Positions 39,592 to 50,098 are shown, counted from the first letter of the stretch. The stretch is 64,000 nt of DNA from Terrisporobacter petrolearius (GCF_020748185.1 NZ_JAHZMO010000010.1:57156-121155); one strand, 5' to 3'. Numbers and translations are program-made. Notes: generated by a model not told the origin, from the letters alone.

Positions 39592-41205
39592 CTATTTCAT
39601 AAGTTTAAGTTTTCTTAAAATTGAGTAGATTTTTTCACCTTTTGGCATAGTTAAAATTTCTTCTTTCCTAATTCCACCTATTCCTAGTAAAACTAAACCA
39701 TAAACAAACCCACCAATAGCTATTGAAACTAAAGTTGATAATGAATTTCCTAAGAATCCTACCATAAGTCCATATGATAATTTAACAACTACATACATTG
39801 TTATAACTGTTATCATCGGTTTTATAATAAACTCTTTTGGTGATAATCTTAATTTTAGATGTCTCTTTATGTATATGAACTCTATTATAGATGCTACTGC
39901 ATATGCTGATAAAGTACCTACTCCAGAACCTATTATATTTATTGATGGTATCCCTGTTAATACATAACTTATTACAACTTTAAACACCATACCTATAGCC
40001 AACGCTATAACTGGCATCATAGGTTTTCCCATACCTTGTAGTATTCCATTTTGTGCATATATTAAACCTAAAAATACTGCACAAGGAGACACTACAAATA
40101 ACATAGTTCCAAGAGTTGCTGGTTCAGCTGGATATAGTAATTTCATTATTGGCCCTGCAAGAGCTGCAAATCCAAATGTAGCTGGTAAAGTAACTAACAA
40201 TATAGTTTTTAACCCTGTCTTAGCTTCTTTCCTTACTCTTTTCATTTGTTTTAATGCATAAGCTTCTGAAATAGACGGTACTAAACTCATTCCTATAGCT
40301 TGATCTATAACTACAAGTAAGTTTACAGTTGATATCGCCATTCCTGATAATTGGCCAAGTAAAGAGTTTGCTTGTTTTATATTAAATCCGGTTTCTGTAA
40401 GCCTTCTTACTACTATTACACTATCCACCATATTTACTAAAGGCATTACACATGCACCAATACTTATAGGTATAGCAACATATAATAATCTTTTTAATAT
40501 AGTACCCGTACTTTCAAGCTTTATATGCTTACTTTGAGCTATTTCAGCTTTTCTAGATTTACTGCCTCTTAAATATATGTAAATTAAAAATACAGCAGAT
40601 GCAAATCCACCTATTGCAGCTCCTAGTACTCCACCAGCAGCTCCCATTTGTTCTCCAAAGTTTTTCATAAGCATATATGCCAATAATAATCCCAATACTA
40701 CCCTGAAAAACTGTTCAATTATTTGAGAAACAGCTATTTTAGACATTTCTCTTCTTCCTTGGAAATATCCTCTATAAGAAGACATTAAAGGAACAAATAG
40801 TAAAGCAGGAGAAATAGCAATTAACGCTGCGTATGATCCACTATTTTTCAATAGTACTGTAGATATAAAATCTGCACCAAAGAAAAAAAATGAAAATGAT
40901 ATCAATCCAGTAATAAATAAGACTGTATATGATATTTTAAATGTTTTATTAGCTCCACCAAAATCTCCTACAGCTCTTTGTTCTGAAACTAGTTTCGCAA
41001 GTGCTGTTGGAAACCCTGCTGTAGCTAAGGTTAAGAACAAAGTATATACTGGATATACCGCTTGATAATATCCTAATCCCGTTGACCCTATTATGTTACC
41101 AAGAGGAATCCTAAAAAATGCACCCATTATCTTAACGATTATACCTGCCATTCCAAGTATAAGCGCACCTTTTAAAAACGATTCTTTCTGCGCGTTATTA
41201 TTCAT
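39592..41205 (-). CDS. spoVB: SpoVB-like polysaccharide flippase (MATE/MVF clan)
   Basis: A 537-residue membrane protein with about 14 helices. KGALILGMAGIIVKIMGAFF, YQAVYPVYTLFLTLATAGFP and the conserved SYRGYFQGRREMSK place it with SpoVB/YabM, lipid-linked sugar transporters for peptidoglycan or spore cortex. GGAGGT lies 5 bases before the ATG. Position between spoVT and mazG (yabN) equals yabM of Bacillus. Vegetative role (lipid II flipping) is also possible. Confidence 0.92.
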   Translation of the reverse strand: MNNNAQKESFLKGALILGMAGIIVKIMGAFFRIPLGNIIGSTGLGYYQAVYPVYTLFLTLATAGFPTALAKLVSEQRAVGDFGGANKTFKISYTVLFITGLISFSFFFFGADFISTVLLKNSGSYAALIAISPALLFVPLMSSYRGYFQGRREMSKIAVSQIIEQFFRVVLGLLLAYMLMKNFGEQMGAAGGVLGAAIGGFASAVFLIYIYLRGSKSRKAEIAQSKHIKLESTGTILKRLLYVAIPISIGACVMPLVNMVDSVIVVRRLTETGFNIKQANSLLGQLSGMAISTVNLLVVIDQAIGMSLVPSISEAYALKQMKRVRKEAKTGLKTILLVTLPATFGFAALAGPIMKLLYPAEPATLGTMLFVVSPCAVFLGLIYAQNGILQGMGKPMMPVIALAIGMVFKVVISYVLTGIPSINIIGSGVGTLSAYAVASIIEFIYIKRHLKLRLSPKEFIIKPMITVITMYVVVKLSYGLMVGFLGNSLSTLVSIAIGGFVYGLVLLGIGGIRKEEILTMPKGEKIYSILRKLKLMK

Positions 41206-41309
41206 AACTTACCTCCATATCATTTATATAACAAACTTTAATATATCACATCTTTATAAGTATATTCAATAATTTAAAATTTTTTAACTATTTAGAAAAC
41301 AAATTTTTT

Positions 41310-41348
41310 AAATACTAAAGGCCCTTAATATAAGGGCCTTTAGTATTT
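41310..41348 (-). terminator. Terminator after spoVT
   Basis: AAATACTAAAGGCCCTTA (41310-41327) and TAAGGGCCTTTAGTATTT (41331-41348), a perfect 18-bp stem with loop ATA, overlapping the spoVT stop. Confidence 0.9.
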
Positions 41349-41886
41349 ATTGTACCTGCTTTCCTAAAAAGCTAGTTGCAATTTTAAGAATTTTTTCTAT
41401 ATCTTCAGAAAAAACTTCATTATCTTTTGTAACTACTGAAATTGAACCTATGCAGTCTCCTGAATCACTTATAATTGGCATAATAATTTGACCGCTATAT
41501 GGAGTAGAATCATCTTTGTATAATGGTATCATTTTATTATCATTAGCATGCTTAACTACTCTATTTTCAATTAATTGTTCTAATTCATTACTTATACTTT
41601 TTTCTTTATAGTCCTTTTTAGGTAATTTAGATACAGCTATTATAGAATCTAAATCTGTTACTACAACACCTTGTCCTAGTATTTCTCCTAATGTTTCAGC
41701 ATATTCTTGTGAGAATTCATTTAATTCTCCAATTGGAGAGTATTTTTTAAGGATTACTTCTCCGTCTTTAGCTGTAAATATTTCTAGAGGATCACCTTCT
41801 CTTATTCTAAGGGTTTTTCTAATCTCTTTAGGAATAACAACTCTTCCTAGGTCGTCTATTCTTCTAACTATTCCTGTCGCTCTCAT
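41347..41886 (-). CDS. spoVT: Stage V sporulation protein T
   Basis: Transcription factor with an N-terminal AbrB swapped-hairpin DNA-binding domain (residues 1-52; ATGIVRRIDDLGRVVIPKEI) and a C-terminal GAF-like domain (about 55-179). In spore formers it is made under sigma-G and tunes forespore genes. The 179-residue length is normal. GGAGGG lies upstream. Monocistronic with a strong terminator. Confidence 0.96.
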   Translation of the reverse strand: MRATGIVRRIDDLGRVVIPKEIRKTLRIREGDPLEIFTAKDGEVILKKYSPIGELNEFSQEYAETLGEILGQGVVVTDLDSIIAVSKLPKKDYKEKSISNELEQLIENRVVKHANDNKMIPLYKDDSTPYSGQIIMPIISDSGDCIGSISVVTKDNEVFSEDIEKILKIATSFLGKQVQ

Positions 41887-41952
41887 TTATTAATTAATCC
41901 CTCCATTACTGTCTTTATATGTATATATTTTTACCATTGATAAGAAAAATAT

Positions 41953-41986
41953 ACAAAAAAAGCTATATCCTTAATTAGATATAGCT
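41953..41986 (-). terminator. Terminator after prsA
   Basis: AGCTATATC (41961-41969) and GATATAGCT (41978-41986); the minus strand continues with eight T. Confidence 0.92.
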
Positions 41987-41992
41987 ATTATA

Positions 41993-42985
41993 TTAAAATT
42001 TAGCAGTTTTTACAACATCTTCTTTTTGTTCTATCTTAGAATCTTTTTTTAGTTTTTCAACATATTCAGTATATTTTTGACCCGCTAGTGTAGTCTTTAT
42101 TTTATCTTTTACATTATTATAAGTTTCTTGTTTATCTATCCTACCCGTAACTTTTATTATGTGATAACCATATTCAGTTTCTACTATATCTGATATTTCA
42201 CCTTTTTTCATGTTAAAAGCAGCTTTTTCAAATTCAGATACCATTTGTCCTCTACCGAAAGTACCTAACTCTCCTCCATTTGATGCTGATGAATCCTGAG
42301 AGTATTTTTTAGCTACCTTTGCAAAATCTTCTCCTGATTTAACCTTTGCAAGGGCTTCTTCTGCTTTCTTCTTAGCTTCTTTCTTTTTCTCCGCTGATAA
42401 TTCTTTGCCTTCACTGTCTTGAGTTTTTAGTAATATATGAGAAGCTGTTACAGTGTCAGTATAAAAGCTTTTTTTGTTATCCTCATAGTATTTTTTCATC
42501 TCAGTTTCTGATATTTTTGTATCTTCTTCAAATTTTTTTTGCAAATTAGTATTAGCTAAATCTCTTGTAAATTGGAACTTAAGAAAATCTTCATTTATTC
42601 CCATTTTTTTAAGTTGTTCTTGGTACTCACTATTATTTTTTGTACTTTCATTGAAACTATTTATTTGATCTTGCACTTGCTTATCTGCAGGTATAACCTT
42701 ATCTTTTTCTGCTTGTTGATAAATAACCTCCGATGAAATCATAATATCTAAAATAGTATCTTTAAATTCATCTTCATAAGTCTGTCCTTTTTCATTTTTA
42801 GTCTTCCAGTACGATTCATCTGGAGATGCTCCCATAGAAGACTTATATAGTGCCAGTTCCTTCTCGTAATTTCCTAAAGTTATATTTTGTCCATTTACTA
42901 TGGCCACTGCTTTTTTATCCGCACTACATCCTATTAATGATATTGTCATCATTAAGCACAGAATAAAAGTAAATATTTTTTTCAT
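41993..42985 (-). CDS. prsA: PrsA-like foldase lipoprotein (parvulin PPIase)
   Basis: Extracytoplasmic folding factor, 330 residues. Signal peptide with lipobox LIGC (Cys near residue 20 of MKKIFTFILCLMMTISLIGC), an N-terminal SurA-like helical region, and a parvulin domain (TASHILLKTQDSEGKELSAE, GGELGTFGRGQMVSEFEKAA, TEYGYHIIKVTGR). The frame extends to 43000 but GGAGAGGTG lies before the ATG at 42985. It follows mfd by 16 bases and is probably co-transcribed with it. Confidence 0.94.
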   Translation of the reverse strand: MKKIFTFILCLMMTISLIGCSADKKAVAIVNGQNITLGNYEKELALYKSSMGASPDESYWKTKNEKGQTYEDEFKDTILDIMISSEVIYQQAEKDKVIPADKQVQDQINSFNESTKNNSEYQEQLKKMGINEDFLKFQFTRDLANTNLQKKFEEDTKISETEMKKYYEDNKKSFYTDTVTASHILLKTQDSEGKELSAEKKKEAKKKAEEALAKVKSGEDFAKVAKKYSQDSSASNGGELGTFGRGQMVSEFEKAAFNMKKGEISDIVETEYGYHIIKVTGRIDKQETYNNVKDKIKTTLAGQKYTEYVEKLKKDSKIEQKEDVVKTAKF

Positions 42986-43001
42986 AAAACACCTCTCCAA
43001 A

Positions 43002-46000
43002 TCAATTATTTATTTTTAGCATTTTTTCTAATAGTTCTTCTAATTCCTTAACTATTTTATATCCTATTGTTTCTTTAGTTTTGTATCTAGTTAAAGGACT
43101 TAAAATTATTTCATCCTTAACTTGTCTTACTTTTTCTATTTTAAGTTTTTTGCACATAGATTTTATATAAGCAATGTTTAATAATGTTTCTACAGGTTTA
43201 GGAATATCAGAAAATCTATCTTCCAGTTCATACTGAACTTCTGTTAAATCTTCTTTATTTTCTATACATGCAATTTTCTTATACATTTCTAATTTTATTA
43301 ATTCATCGTCAATATAATAATCCGGAATATATGCATTAACACTTAAATCAATTTCAACTTCCACTTCTTCAACTATTAGTTCTCCCTTAACTTTTCTTAT
43401 AGCATCATTTAACATTTTAACATATAGGTCATATCCTATAACTGCCATATGACCATGTTGTTGAGATCCCAATATATTTCCTGCCCCTCTAATCTCCAGG
43501 TCTCTCATAGCTATTTTAAACCCTGATCCAAATTCTGTAAACTCTTTAATGGCTTTTAATCTTTTTTCTGCTACTTCACTTAAAACTTTATCCTTTTCAT
43601 ACATTAAATAAGCATAACCTTGTCTAGAACTTCTTCCAACCCTACCACGTAATTGATATAACTGTGCTAGACCCATTTTATCTGCATCATAAATTATCAT
43701 TGTATTCGCGTTAGAAATGTCCATACCTGTTTCAACTATTGTTGTACAAACTAAAACATCATATTCCTTATTTAGGAAATCAATTATAATATTTTCAAGC
43801 ACTTTTGGAGTCATTCTCCCATGAGCCACTGCAACTCTAGCGTCTGGAACTAATTCTTGTACTTTTGCAGCCATCCTCTCAATACCTTCAACTCTGTTAT
43901 ATACAAAGAATACTTGACCTCCTCTAGCTACTTCTCTTTCCACTTCATCTTGTATAATACTTTCCTTAGCCTCAGTAACATAAGTCATAACCGGATGTCT
44001 TTCTTGCGGTGGATCTTCTATAACACTCATATCTCTAATTCCACTAAGGGACATATGAAGAGTTCTTGGTATAGGTGTTGCTGATAAAGTTAATACATCT
44101 ACAGTATTTTTTATCTTTTTTAAGGACTCCTTATGCTTAACACCAAATCTTTGCTCTTCATCTATAACTACTAATCCTAGTTTAGGTAGATTTATATCTT
44201 TTGAAACGATTCTATGAGTTCCTATTAATATATCAACTAAGCCTTTTTTTGCATCTTCTATAATTTGTTTTTGCTGTTTTGGTGTTTTAAATCTGCTTAA
44301 AACTTCTACTCTGATTGGATAATTCTCAAACCTTTCTTTGAATGTATTGTAATGCTGCTGAGCAAGAATGGTAGTTGGAACTAATACAGCAACTTGTTTA
44401 TTATCCATACAAGCCTTAAAAATAGCTCTAATCGCTACTTCCGTCTTTCCATACCCAACATCTCCACAAACTAATCTATCCATTACTTTTGATGATTCCA
44501 TATCTTTTTTAGTTTCTTTTATGGCTTTTAATTGGTCTTCTGTTTCTTCATGAGGAAATAAATCTTCAAATTCTTTTTGCCAAAGGGTATCTTTTGAAAA
44601 TTTAAATCCTTTGACTTTTTCTCTTTTTGCATAAAGCTCAATAAGGTCTTTTGTCATATCTTCTATTTCTCGTTTAACCTTAGCTTTTGCTCTAGTCCAT
44701 TCACTTGTTCCTAATTTATTTAATTTGACTCTTTCTACATCTGCACCAATATATTTTTGTACCTTATCCATTTGATCTATGGGTACATAAAGATTATCTC
44801 CACCTTGGTAAATTATTTTTATATAGTCTTTTTTAATTCCATTTACTAAAACTTGTTCTATTCCAGTATATCTACCTATACCACTATTTTCATGAACAAC
44901 ATAGTCTCCTATATTCAAATCTAGGAAAGAGTCAATTTTTTTTCCATTTTTATTTTTATTTTTTTTCTTCTTTGTTGAAGTTCTTTTTTGAACTCCTATT
45001 ATTTCATTATCTGTAATTACTATAAATTTAATTGATTTATATTCAAAACCTCTACGTATATTTCCCGGGCAAGTAATTATTTGGGAAGATTTAATTTCAA
45101 CATCTCTGTTCTTAGATATTATTGTTTCCACATTGAACTCAATCAAGTCCTTACTTAACTTCTTTGCTCTTTCTAAAGTACTTGTCACTAATACAACTTT
45201 ATTTCCGTTATATTTTAATCTGTTTAAGTCTTCTGCTAAAAGTTCTAACTTACCATTATATGGTGATATTTCCCTGGATTCAAAATTAATAATTCTCTTT
45301 ATATTAAACTCATTTATTTGTCTTGTTAATAATGTATTTAATAGAATAGATCTATTTTCTATAAGATAGCTTAAATCATTATAAGTATAAATTAACTTAC
45401 CCTGGTTTTTTAGAGCTAGTCCCCTTTCCAAGTTTAATTTATAATTATCTTTAAACTCATTAAAGTAATTTTCACACTTTTCCTTAAGTCTTGTAATATC
45501 TTGCGTAAAAATTACTGCATCTTCATTTAAATAAGTAAAAATGCTTTTGTTTTCTTGAGGATAAATATAATCAATATAATTTTCTATTCCTTCAAAATAG
45601 GTTTTACTTGAGATTTTATCAATATTTGAAATAGCATCTTCATCTGTATTGTCATTAATTTCTTTTTTTAAACTTTTTACTATTTTATCCAATTCCGTAG
45701 GATATATAAACTCTCTTGATGGAGTTATTACAACTTTTTTTATTTTTTCTATAGACATTTGTGAAAACACATCAAAAGTTCGTATAGAATCTACTTCATC
45801 GTCAAATAATTCCATACGAATAGGGTTAGTGTACTCTAGAGAAAAAATATCTATTATTCCACCTCTTATACTAAATTGACCAAATCCCTCAATTTTAGAA
45901 ACTCTTTCATATCCTAAATTAACAAGATTATTGGTTAATTTTTCTATATCAATAACATCTCCAACTTTATAAGTAATTATATTGTCTATTAATACTTTTT

Positions 46001-46394
46001 TTGGTATATATTTTCTTAAAACAGCTTCAGCAGAAGTTACTGTAATAACCTTTTCTCCTTTAGCCAATTTAAACAGTGTTTTTAATTTTTTTGCTTCTTC
46101 GCTTCTGTCCTTTGCATCTAAATGATAAAAGTAAATATCTTGACTTGATAAATATTCTACCTTTCCTTTCATATAGCCTTCTAAATCCTCATAAACTTTT
46201 TTTGCTTCTAAATCACTATTGGCGATAAAAAGGATTTGTTTTTTTAATTCTTTAAATATGGAATAAGCTATATGCGGCTTTTGCATAGGTAATAAACCAT
46301 TAACTAAGGCTGCACCATCACTTTCCTCAATATAGCTTATAATTTCCTTATATTCATTTAAATTCTGCAAAGGATATAATAATACATCCTTCAT
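43002..46394 (-). CDS. mfd: Transcription-repair coupling factor
   Basis: DNA translocase that removes stalled RNA polymerase and recruits UvrA. The 1130 residues comprise UvrB-like N-terminal domains (about 1-440), the RNA polymerase interaction domain (about 475-550, DLNIGDYVVHENSGIGRYTG), the RecG-like helicase (Walker A VCGDVGYGKTEVAIRA; DEEQRFGVKHKE; TLSATPIPRTLHMS; LRGRVGRSSRQGYAY) and the C-terminal TRCF domain. AGGAGG precedes the ATG. It lies 13 bases after pth. Confidence 0.98.
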   Translation of the reverse strand: MKDVLLYPLQNLNEYKEIISYIEESDGAALVNGLLPMQKPHIAYSIFKELKKQILFIANSDLEAKKVYEDLEGYMKGKVEYLSSQDIYFYHLDAKDRSEEAKKLKTLFKLAKGEKVITVTSAEAVLRKYIPKKVLIDNIITYKVGDVIDIEKLTNNLVNLGYERVSKIEGFGQFSIRGGIIDIFSLEYTNPIRMELFDDEVDSIRTFDVFSQMSIEKIKKVVITPSREFIYPTELDKIVKSLKKEINDNTDEDAISNIDKISSKTYFEGIENYIDYIYPQENKSIFTYLNEDAVIFTQDITRLKEKCENYFNEFKDNYKLNLERGLALKNQGKLIYTYNDLSYLIENRSILLNTLLTRQINEFNIKRIINFESREISPYNGKLELLAEDLNRLKYNGNKVVLVTSTLERAKKLSKDLIEFNVETIISKNRDVEIKSSQIITCPGNIRRGFEYKSIKFIVITDNEIIGVQKRTSTKKKKNKNKNGKKIDSFLDLNIGDYVVHENSGIGRYTGIEQVLVNGIKKDYIKIIYQGGDNLYVPIDQMDKVQKYIGADVERVKLNKLGTSEWTRAKAKVKREIEDMTKDLIELYAKREKVKGFKFSKDTLWQKEFEDLFPHEETEDQLKAIKETKKDMESSKVMDRLVCGDVGYGKTEVAIRAIFKACMDNKQVAVLVPTTILAQQHYNTFKERFENYPIRVEVLSRFKTPKQQKQIIEDAKKGLVDILIGTHRIVSKDINLPKLGLVVIDEEQRFGVKHKESLKKIKNTVDVLTLSATPIPRTLHMSLSGIRDMSVIEDPPQERHPVMTYVTEAKESIIQDEVEREVARGGQVFFVYNRVEGIERMAAKVQELVPDARVAVAHGRMTPKVLENIIIDFLNKEYDVLVCTTIVETGMDISNANTMIIYDADKMGLAQLYQLRGRVGRSSRQGYAYLMYEKDKVLSEVAEKRLKAIKEFTEFGSGFKIAMRDLEIRGAGNILGSQQHGHMAVIGYDLYVKMLNDAIRKVKGELIVEEVEVEIDLSVNAYIPDYYIDDELIKLEMYKKIACIENKEDLTEVQYELEDRFSDIPKPVETLLNIAYIKSMCKKLKIEKVRQVKDEIILSPLTRYKTKETIGYKIVKELEELLEKMLKINN

Positions 46395-46407
46395 AATAGC
46401 CTCCTAA

Positions 46408-46971
46408 TTATTTTCCATTAAATTTATTCATTGATAAATCTATATCTTCTCTAATAATACAATCTATAGCTTTAATAGCTTTTTCTAGACCGTCCTTTAA
46501 ATCTCCTTCTTCTTCCTTGCTAAATCTAGAAAGAACAAAACTTGCTAAATCTCTACCTGGTTCTGGCTTAGAAACTCCAACTCTAACTCTTGGAAAATCT
46601 GTTGTTCCTAAACACTTAACAATAGATCTCATTCCATTATGAGTCCCACCGCTACCTTTTTTTCTTATTCTTATTTTACCTACATCTAAATCTATATCAT
46701 CGTATATTACTACAATGTTACTAGTTTCTACTTTGTAAAAATTATATATCTCAGCTAAAGATTCTCCACTAAGATTCATATAAGTTACAGGCTTTACAAG
46801 AACAACCTTTTCAGCACCTACTCTTCCTTCTCCTATTAAAGCTTTATGCTTCATTTTAGTTACACTTATACCATATTCATCTGCTAAAATATCTATTACA
46901 TTAAATCCTATGTTATGTCTTGTATTCTCATATTGTTTACCTGGATTTCCCAGACCTACTATTATAAACAT
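46408..46971 (-). CDS. pth: Peptidyl-tRNA hydrolase
   Basis: Releases tRNA from prematurely dropped peptidyl-tRNA. The 187 residues begin [20 protein letters not shown] with catalytic His19; [12 protein letters not shown] and [20 protein letters not shown] are the other conserved blocks. AAAGGAGG precedes the ATG. It corresponds to Bacillus spoVC, in the usual place before mfd. Confidence 0.97.
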   Translation of the reverse strand: MFIIVGLGNPGKQYENTRHNIGFNVIDILADEYGISVTKMKHKALIGEGRVGAEKVVLVKPVTYMNLSGESLAEIYNFYKVETSNIVVIYDDIDLDVGKIRIRKKGSGGTHNGMRSIVKCLGTTDFPRVRVGVSKPEPGRDLASFVLSRFSKEEEGDLKDGLEKAIKAIDCIIREDIDLSMNKFNGK

Positions 46972-46983
46972 TTTTATCCTCCT

Positions 46984-47628
46984 TTATAGATTTCTACTTA
47001 GAATGTCAAAATATAAATTAATTATATCTTTTTGTGTTAATATTATCAAAATTGTTGCTAAAGATATAAATGGTGTAAAAGGAATTGATGATTTTATAGA
47101 TTTTTTCTTTCTTAAAAGTATATACCCTCCATAAATACTAGCTAACATAAACGATAAAAATATCATATATAAGCTATATTCTTGTCCAAGGACAAAAGCA
47201 CAAAGCCCATAAAAACCTATATCACCATCTCCTAGTGATTTTGTTGCTTTTGCCAAAATATACGATAGGACCATACCTATAAATAATCCTTTTATATTAC
47301 TCATTGAACCTCCAATTAGCTGATTGTCCAATAAAAAAATAACACTCTGCATAATTATACCACTAAGTATTGTTATATCATATACATAAGTTGTTCTCAA
47401 ATCAATTATTGAAACCATTGTTAAGAAAGGAATTAATGCCATATAACTTATGCTTTGTATGCTTAGCTCATACTTAGTATATATTAAAATAGGTATTATC
47501 ATGTTTGGTAAAAATATTAATATTTTGTTCGTTAGATTTTTATCCATATAGTTATCTAATCCATAGACTATTCTTTCTGAAATATAGGATAAAATCATAA
47601 AAATTATTACTATTGTTAAATATATCAT
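46984..47628 (-). CDS. A24-family prepilin peptidase, short form
   Basis: Membrane aspartic protease, 214 residues and about seven helices. Catalytic aspartates are probably Asp76 in VSIIDLRTTYVYD and Asp136 in KSLGDGDIGFY (the GxGD motif). It lacks the N-terminal cytoplasmic domain with Cys-x-x-Cys pairs that methylates type IV pilins, so it resembles the compact TadV/CpaA class. It lies 12 bases before pth, downstream of pilT. Its role may be processing of type IV pilin precursors; no pilin gene is in view. Confidence 0.82.
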   Translation of the reverse strand: MIYLTIVIIFMILSYISERIVYGLDNYMDKNLTNKILIFLPNMIIPILIYTKYELSIQSISYMALIPFLTMVSIIDLRTTYVYDITILSGIIMQSVIFLLDNQLIGGSMSNIKGLFIGMVLSYILAKATKSLGDGDIGFYGLCAFVLGQEYSLYMIFLSFMLASIYGGYILLRKKKSIKSSIPFTPFISLATILIILTQKDIINLYFDILSRNL

Positions 47629-47793
47629 TATTTTATTTTTTAAATAAATAATAGTATGGTTTTATTTCCCCAATATTCATAAATATTAAATACTACTTCT
47701 TTTAATATTTTTCCTTTTATTCTAGGAATATTTAATATTATAGTTTTTTAGCCTTAAATTTAAATACCAATTAATCAAAATTGTGTAGTCTTG

Positions 47794-47825
47794 TAAACGC
47801 TTAGAACGTGCGTCTAAAGTGTTTA
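47794..47825 (-). other. Hairpin at the pilT stop without a T-run
   Basis: TAAACGCTTAGA (47794-47805) pairs with TCTAAAGTGTTTA (47813-47825) with one bulge and one wobble, loop ACGTGCG. It includes the pilT stop. The sequence after it on the minus strand has no T-tract, so it may slow rather than stop transcription, or protect the mRNA 3' end. Confidence 0.45.
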
Positions 47826-48884
47826 GTATCTATCTCCAACTAATCTACAAGTATATTCGTAGTCTGTACATCTACTAAGCGCACTATGCTTTGATATCTT
47901 TCCTTTCATATATAAATTAACTAATTCTTGATCCATAGTTTGCATTCCATATTTGCTTCCTGTCTGTATAATATTTTGAATTTGATAAGTTTTATTTTCT
48001 CTTATTAAATTTCTTATAGCTGGATTTGACACCATAACCTCCATAGCTACAACTCTATTTTTTCCATCAATAGTCTGCAATAACTGTTGAGAAATAACCC
48101 CTTCACATACTGTGGATAATTGAGTTCTAACTTGCTGCTGTTGCTCTGATGGAAACATATCTACTATTCTATCTATTGTTTTAGCTGCCCCGATAGTATG
48201 AAGAGTAGAAAACACTAAGTGACCTGTTTCTGCTGCTGTTAGTGCTATAGAAATAGTTTCTAAATCTCTCATTTCTCCTACAAGAATAACATCTGGATCT
48301 TGACGAAGTATTGCCTTTAGGGCAGAGTTAAAGCTTTCAGTATCTTGTCCTATTTCTCTTTGATTTACTAAGCTTTTCTTATGTTGATGAACGTATTCTA
48401 TTGGATCTTCTAAAGTTATAATATGTCTTTGTTGATTTTTATTTATTATGTCTATGAGACTAGCAAGTGTCGTACTTTTACCACTTCCTGTTGGCCCTGT
48501 AACTAATACTAGCCCTTTATGCTTTTCTGTAAAATTTTTAAGGATATCAGGCAATCCTAAATCATCGAAAGAAGGGATTTGAGAAGTAATAGCTCTTATT
48601 GCAATAGCATAACTTCCTTTTTGTTTATAAGCATTTACCCTAAATCTTTCTCCACTTTCTACAGCTACAGAAAAATCACATTCACCATATTTTTCAATTT
48701 TTTTAAAGTTTTTATCTCCAGCAATTTCTTTTGTCATCTTTTCTGTATCATGCTTTGTTAGTATATTTTGTGTTAATTTTGTAAATGTTCCTTTTGCTCT
48801 AGCAACTGGCATACTGCCTACTGTAATATGTATATCTGATGCCTCAAGTTCTATTGCTATTTTTAATATATCAAATATATTCAT
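47823..48884 (-). CDS. pilT: Type IV pilus retraction ATPase PilT
   Basis: Hexameric ATPase that retracts type IV pili (twitching). The 353 residues include an N-terminal PAS-like domain (about 1-100, ASDIHITVGSMPVARAKG), Walker A GPTGSGKS (130-137), the Asp box ITLEDPIEYVH, Walker B RQDPDVILVGEMRDLETIS and His box HLVFSTLHT. The C-terminal region matches PilT rather than PilB. AAGGAG precedes the ATG. It lies between prs and the prepilin peptidase gene, away from a pilus operon. Peptostreptococcaceae have type IV pili, so a working partner set elsewhere is likely. Confidence 0.95.
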   Translation of the reverse strand: MNIFDILKIAIELEASDIHITVGSMPVARAKGTFTKLTQNILTKHDTEKMTKEIAGDKNFKKIEKYGECDFSVAVESGERFRVNAYKQKGSYAIAIRAITSQIPSFDDLGLPDILKNFTEKHKGLVLVTGPTGSGKSTTLASLIDIINKNQQRHIITLEDPIEYVHQHKKSLVNQREIGQDTESFNSALKAILRQDPDVILVGEMRDLETISIALTAAETGHLVFSTLHTIGAAKTIDRIVDMFPSEQQQQVRTQLSTVCEGVISQQLLQTIDGKNRVVAMEVMVSNPAIRNLIRENKTYQIQNIIQTGSKYGMQTMDQELVNLYMKGKISKHSALSRCTDYEYTCRLVGDRY

Positions 48885-49034
48885 AACCTACTCCTTGTAA
48901 TTATTTAAATCACCATGTTAATTCCTCCAAATTATATAAATTAAATCGTATATTTAAATTCATTACCAGAACTATGTAATTTAATACTCAATTTCAATCT
49001 TTTAATTTAGCACTTTCAAATTATAAATTTAACT

Positions 49035-49069
49035 AAAAAAAGAGATATTAATCTATAGATTAATATCTC
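49035..49069 (-). terminator. Terminator after prs
   Basis: GAGATATTAATC and GATTAATATCTC (49042-49069) form a palindrome with a short loop; the minus strand continues TTTTTTT. Confidence 0.92.
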
Positions 49070-49087
49070 CTACATATAAATTACTAA

Positions 49088-50038
49088 TTAGAATAAAACA
49101 CTTACAGATTCATTAGAGAATATTTTCTTAATAGCTTCTCCAAACATTTCTGCTACTGTTAATACTTTTATTTTATCATTTTCTTTTTCTTTAGGAAGTT
49201 TTATAGTATCAAGAACTATTAACTCACTAATTGCAGAGTTTTCTATTCTTTCTATAGCTGGTCCAGATAATACTGCATGTGTACAACCAGCATATATATT
49301 TTTAGCTCCGAATTCTTTAAGTGCATTAGCTGCATTTGTTATAGTTCCAGCTGTATCTATCATGTCGTCTAGCATGATAACATTTTTGCCTTTTACATCT
49401 CCTATAAGGTTCATTACTTCACAAACATTAGCTTTAGGTCTTCTTTTGTCTATTATAGCTATTGGAACTTCTCCCTCTAACTGATTAGCAAATTTTCTAG
49501 ATCTAGTAACACTTCCTAAATCTGGTGAAACTACAACTAAATCTTCTATATTTTTCTCATTAAAGTAGCTAGCTAATAAGCTTCCTCCTAATAAATGGTC
49601 TAGTGGGATATCGAAGTATCCTTGTATTTGAGAAGCATGTAAGTCCATAGTTAAAACTCTATCTGCTCCTGCTGCTGTTATTAAGTTTGCCACTAATTTA
49701 GCTGTGATTGGATCTCTTGCCTTAGCTTTTCTGTCTTGTCTTGCATATCCGTAGTATGGTATAACTGCTGTTACTCTTCCTGCAGATGCTCTTCTTAGTG
49801 CATCTATCATTATTAATAATTCCATTAAGTTGTTGTTAACTGGGTTGTTAGTAGATTGAACTACGAATACATCGCAACCTCTAACTGTTTCATTAATGTT
49901 TACGCTTATTTCTCCATCGCTAAATGTTGTTACTTGGCAATCAGCAACCTTTACTCCTATATATTCTGCGATTTTTTCAGCTAACTCCTTATTCGAATTA
50001 CCTGCAATAATTTTAATCTCGCTTCCGCTAGTATTCAT
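49088..50038 (-). CDS. prs: Ribose-phosphate pyrophosphokinase
   Basis: Makes PRPP from ribose-5-phosphate and ATP. The 316 residues include [58 protein letters not shown], the flexible-loop region [13 protein letters not shown] and the PRPP-binding loop [20 protein letters not shown] precedes the ATG. It follows glmU by 60 bases, a widely conserved pair. Its product serves upp and purine/pyrimidine synthesis, and PurR nearby senses PRPP. Confidence 0.98.
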   Translation of the reverse strand: MNTSGSEIKIIAGNSNKELAEKIAEYIGVKVADCQVTTFSDGEISVNINETVRGCDVFVVQSTNNPVNNNLMELLIMIDALRRASAGRVTAVIPYYGYARQDRKAKARDPITAKLVANLITAAGADRVLTMDLHASQIQGYFDIPLDHLLGGSLLASYFNEKNIEDLVVVSPDLGSVTRSRKFANQLEGEVPIAIIDKRRPKANVCEVMNLIGDVKGKNVIMLDDMIDTAGTITNAANALKEFGAKNIYAGCTHAVLSGPAIERIENSAISELIVLDTIKLPKEKENDKIKVLTVAEMFGEAIKKIFSNESVSVLF

Positions 50039-50098
50039 TACTTATCCTCCTGAAAATTATATAAATATTATTAGGTGTTTTCCTAAAATAATAATTAG

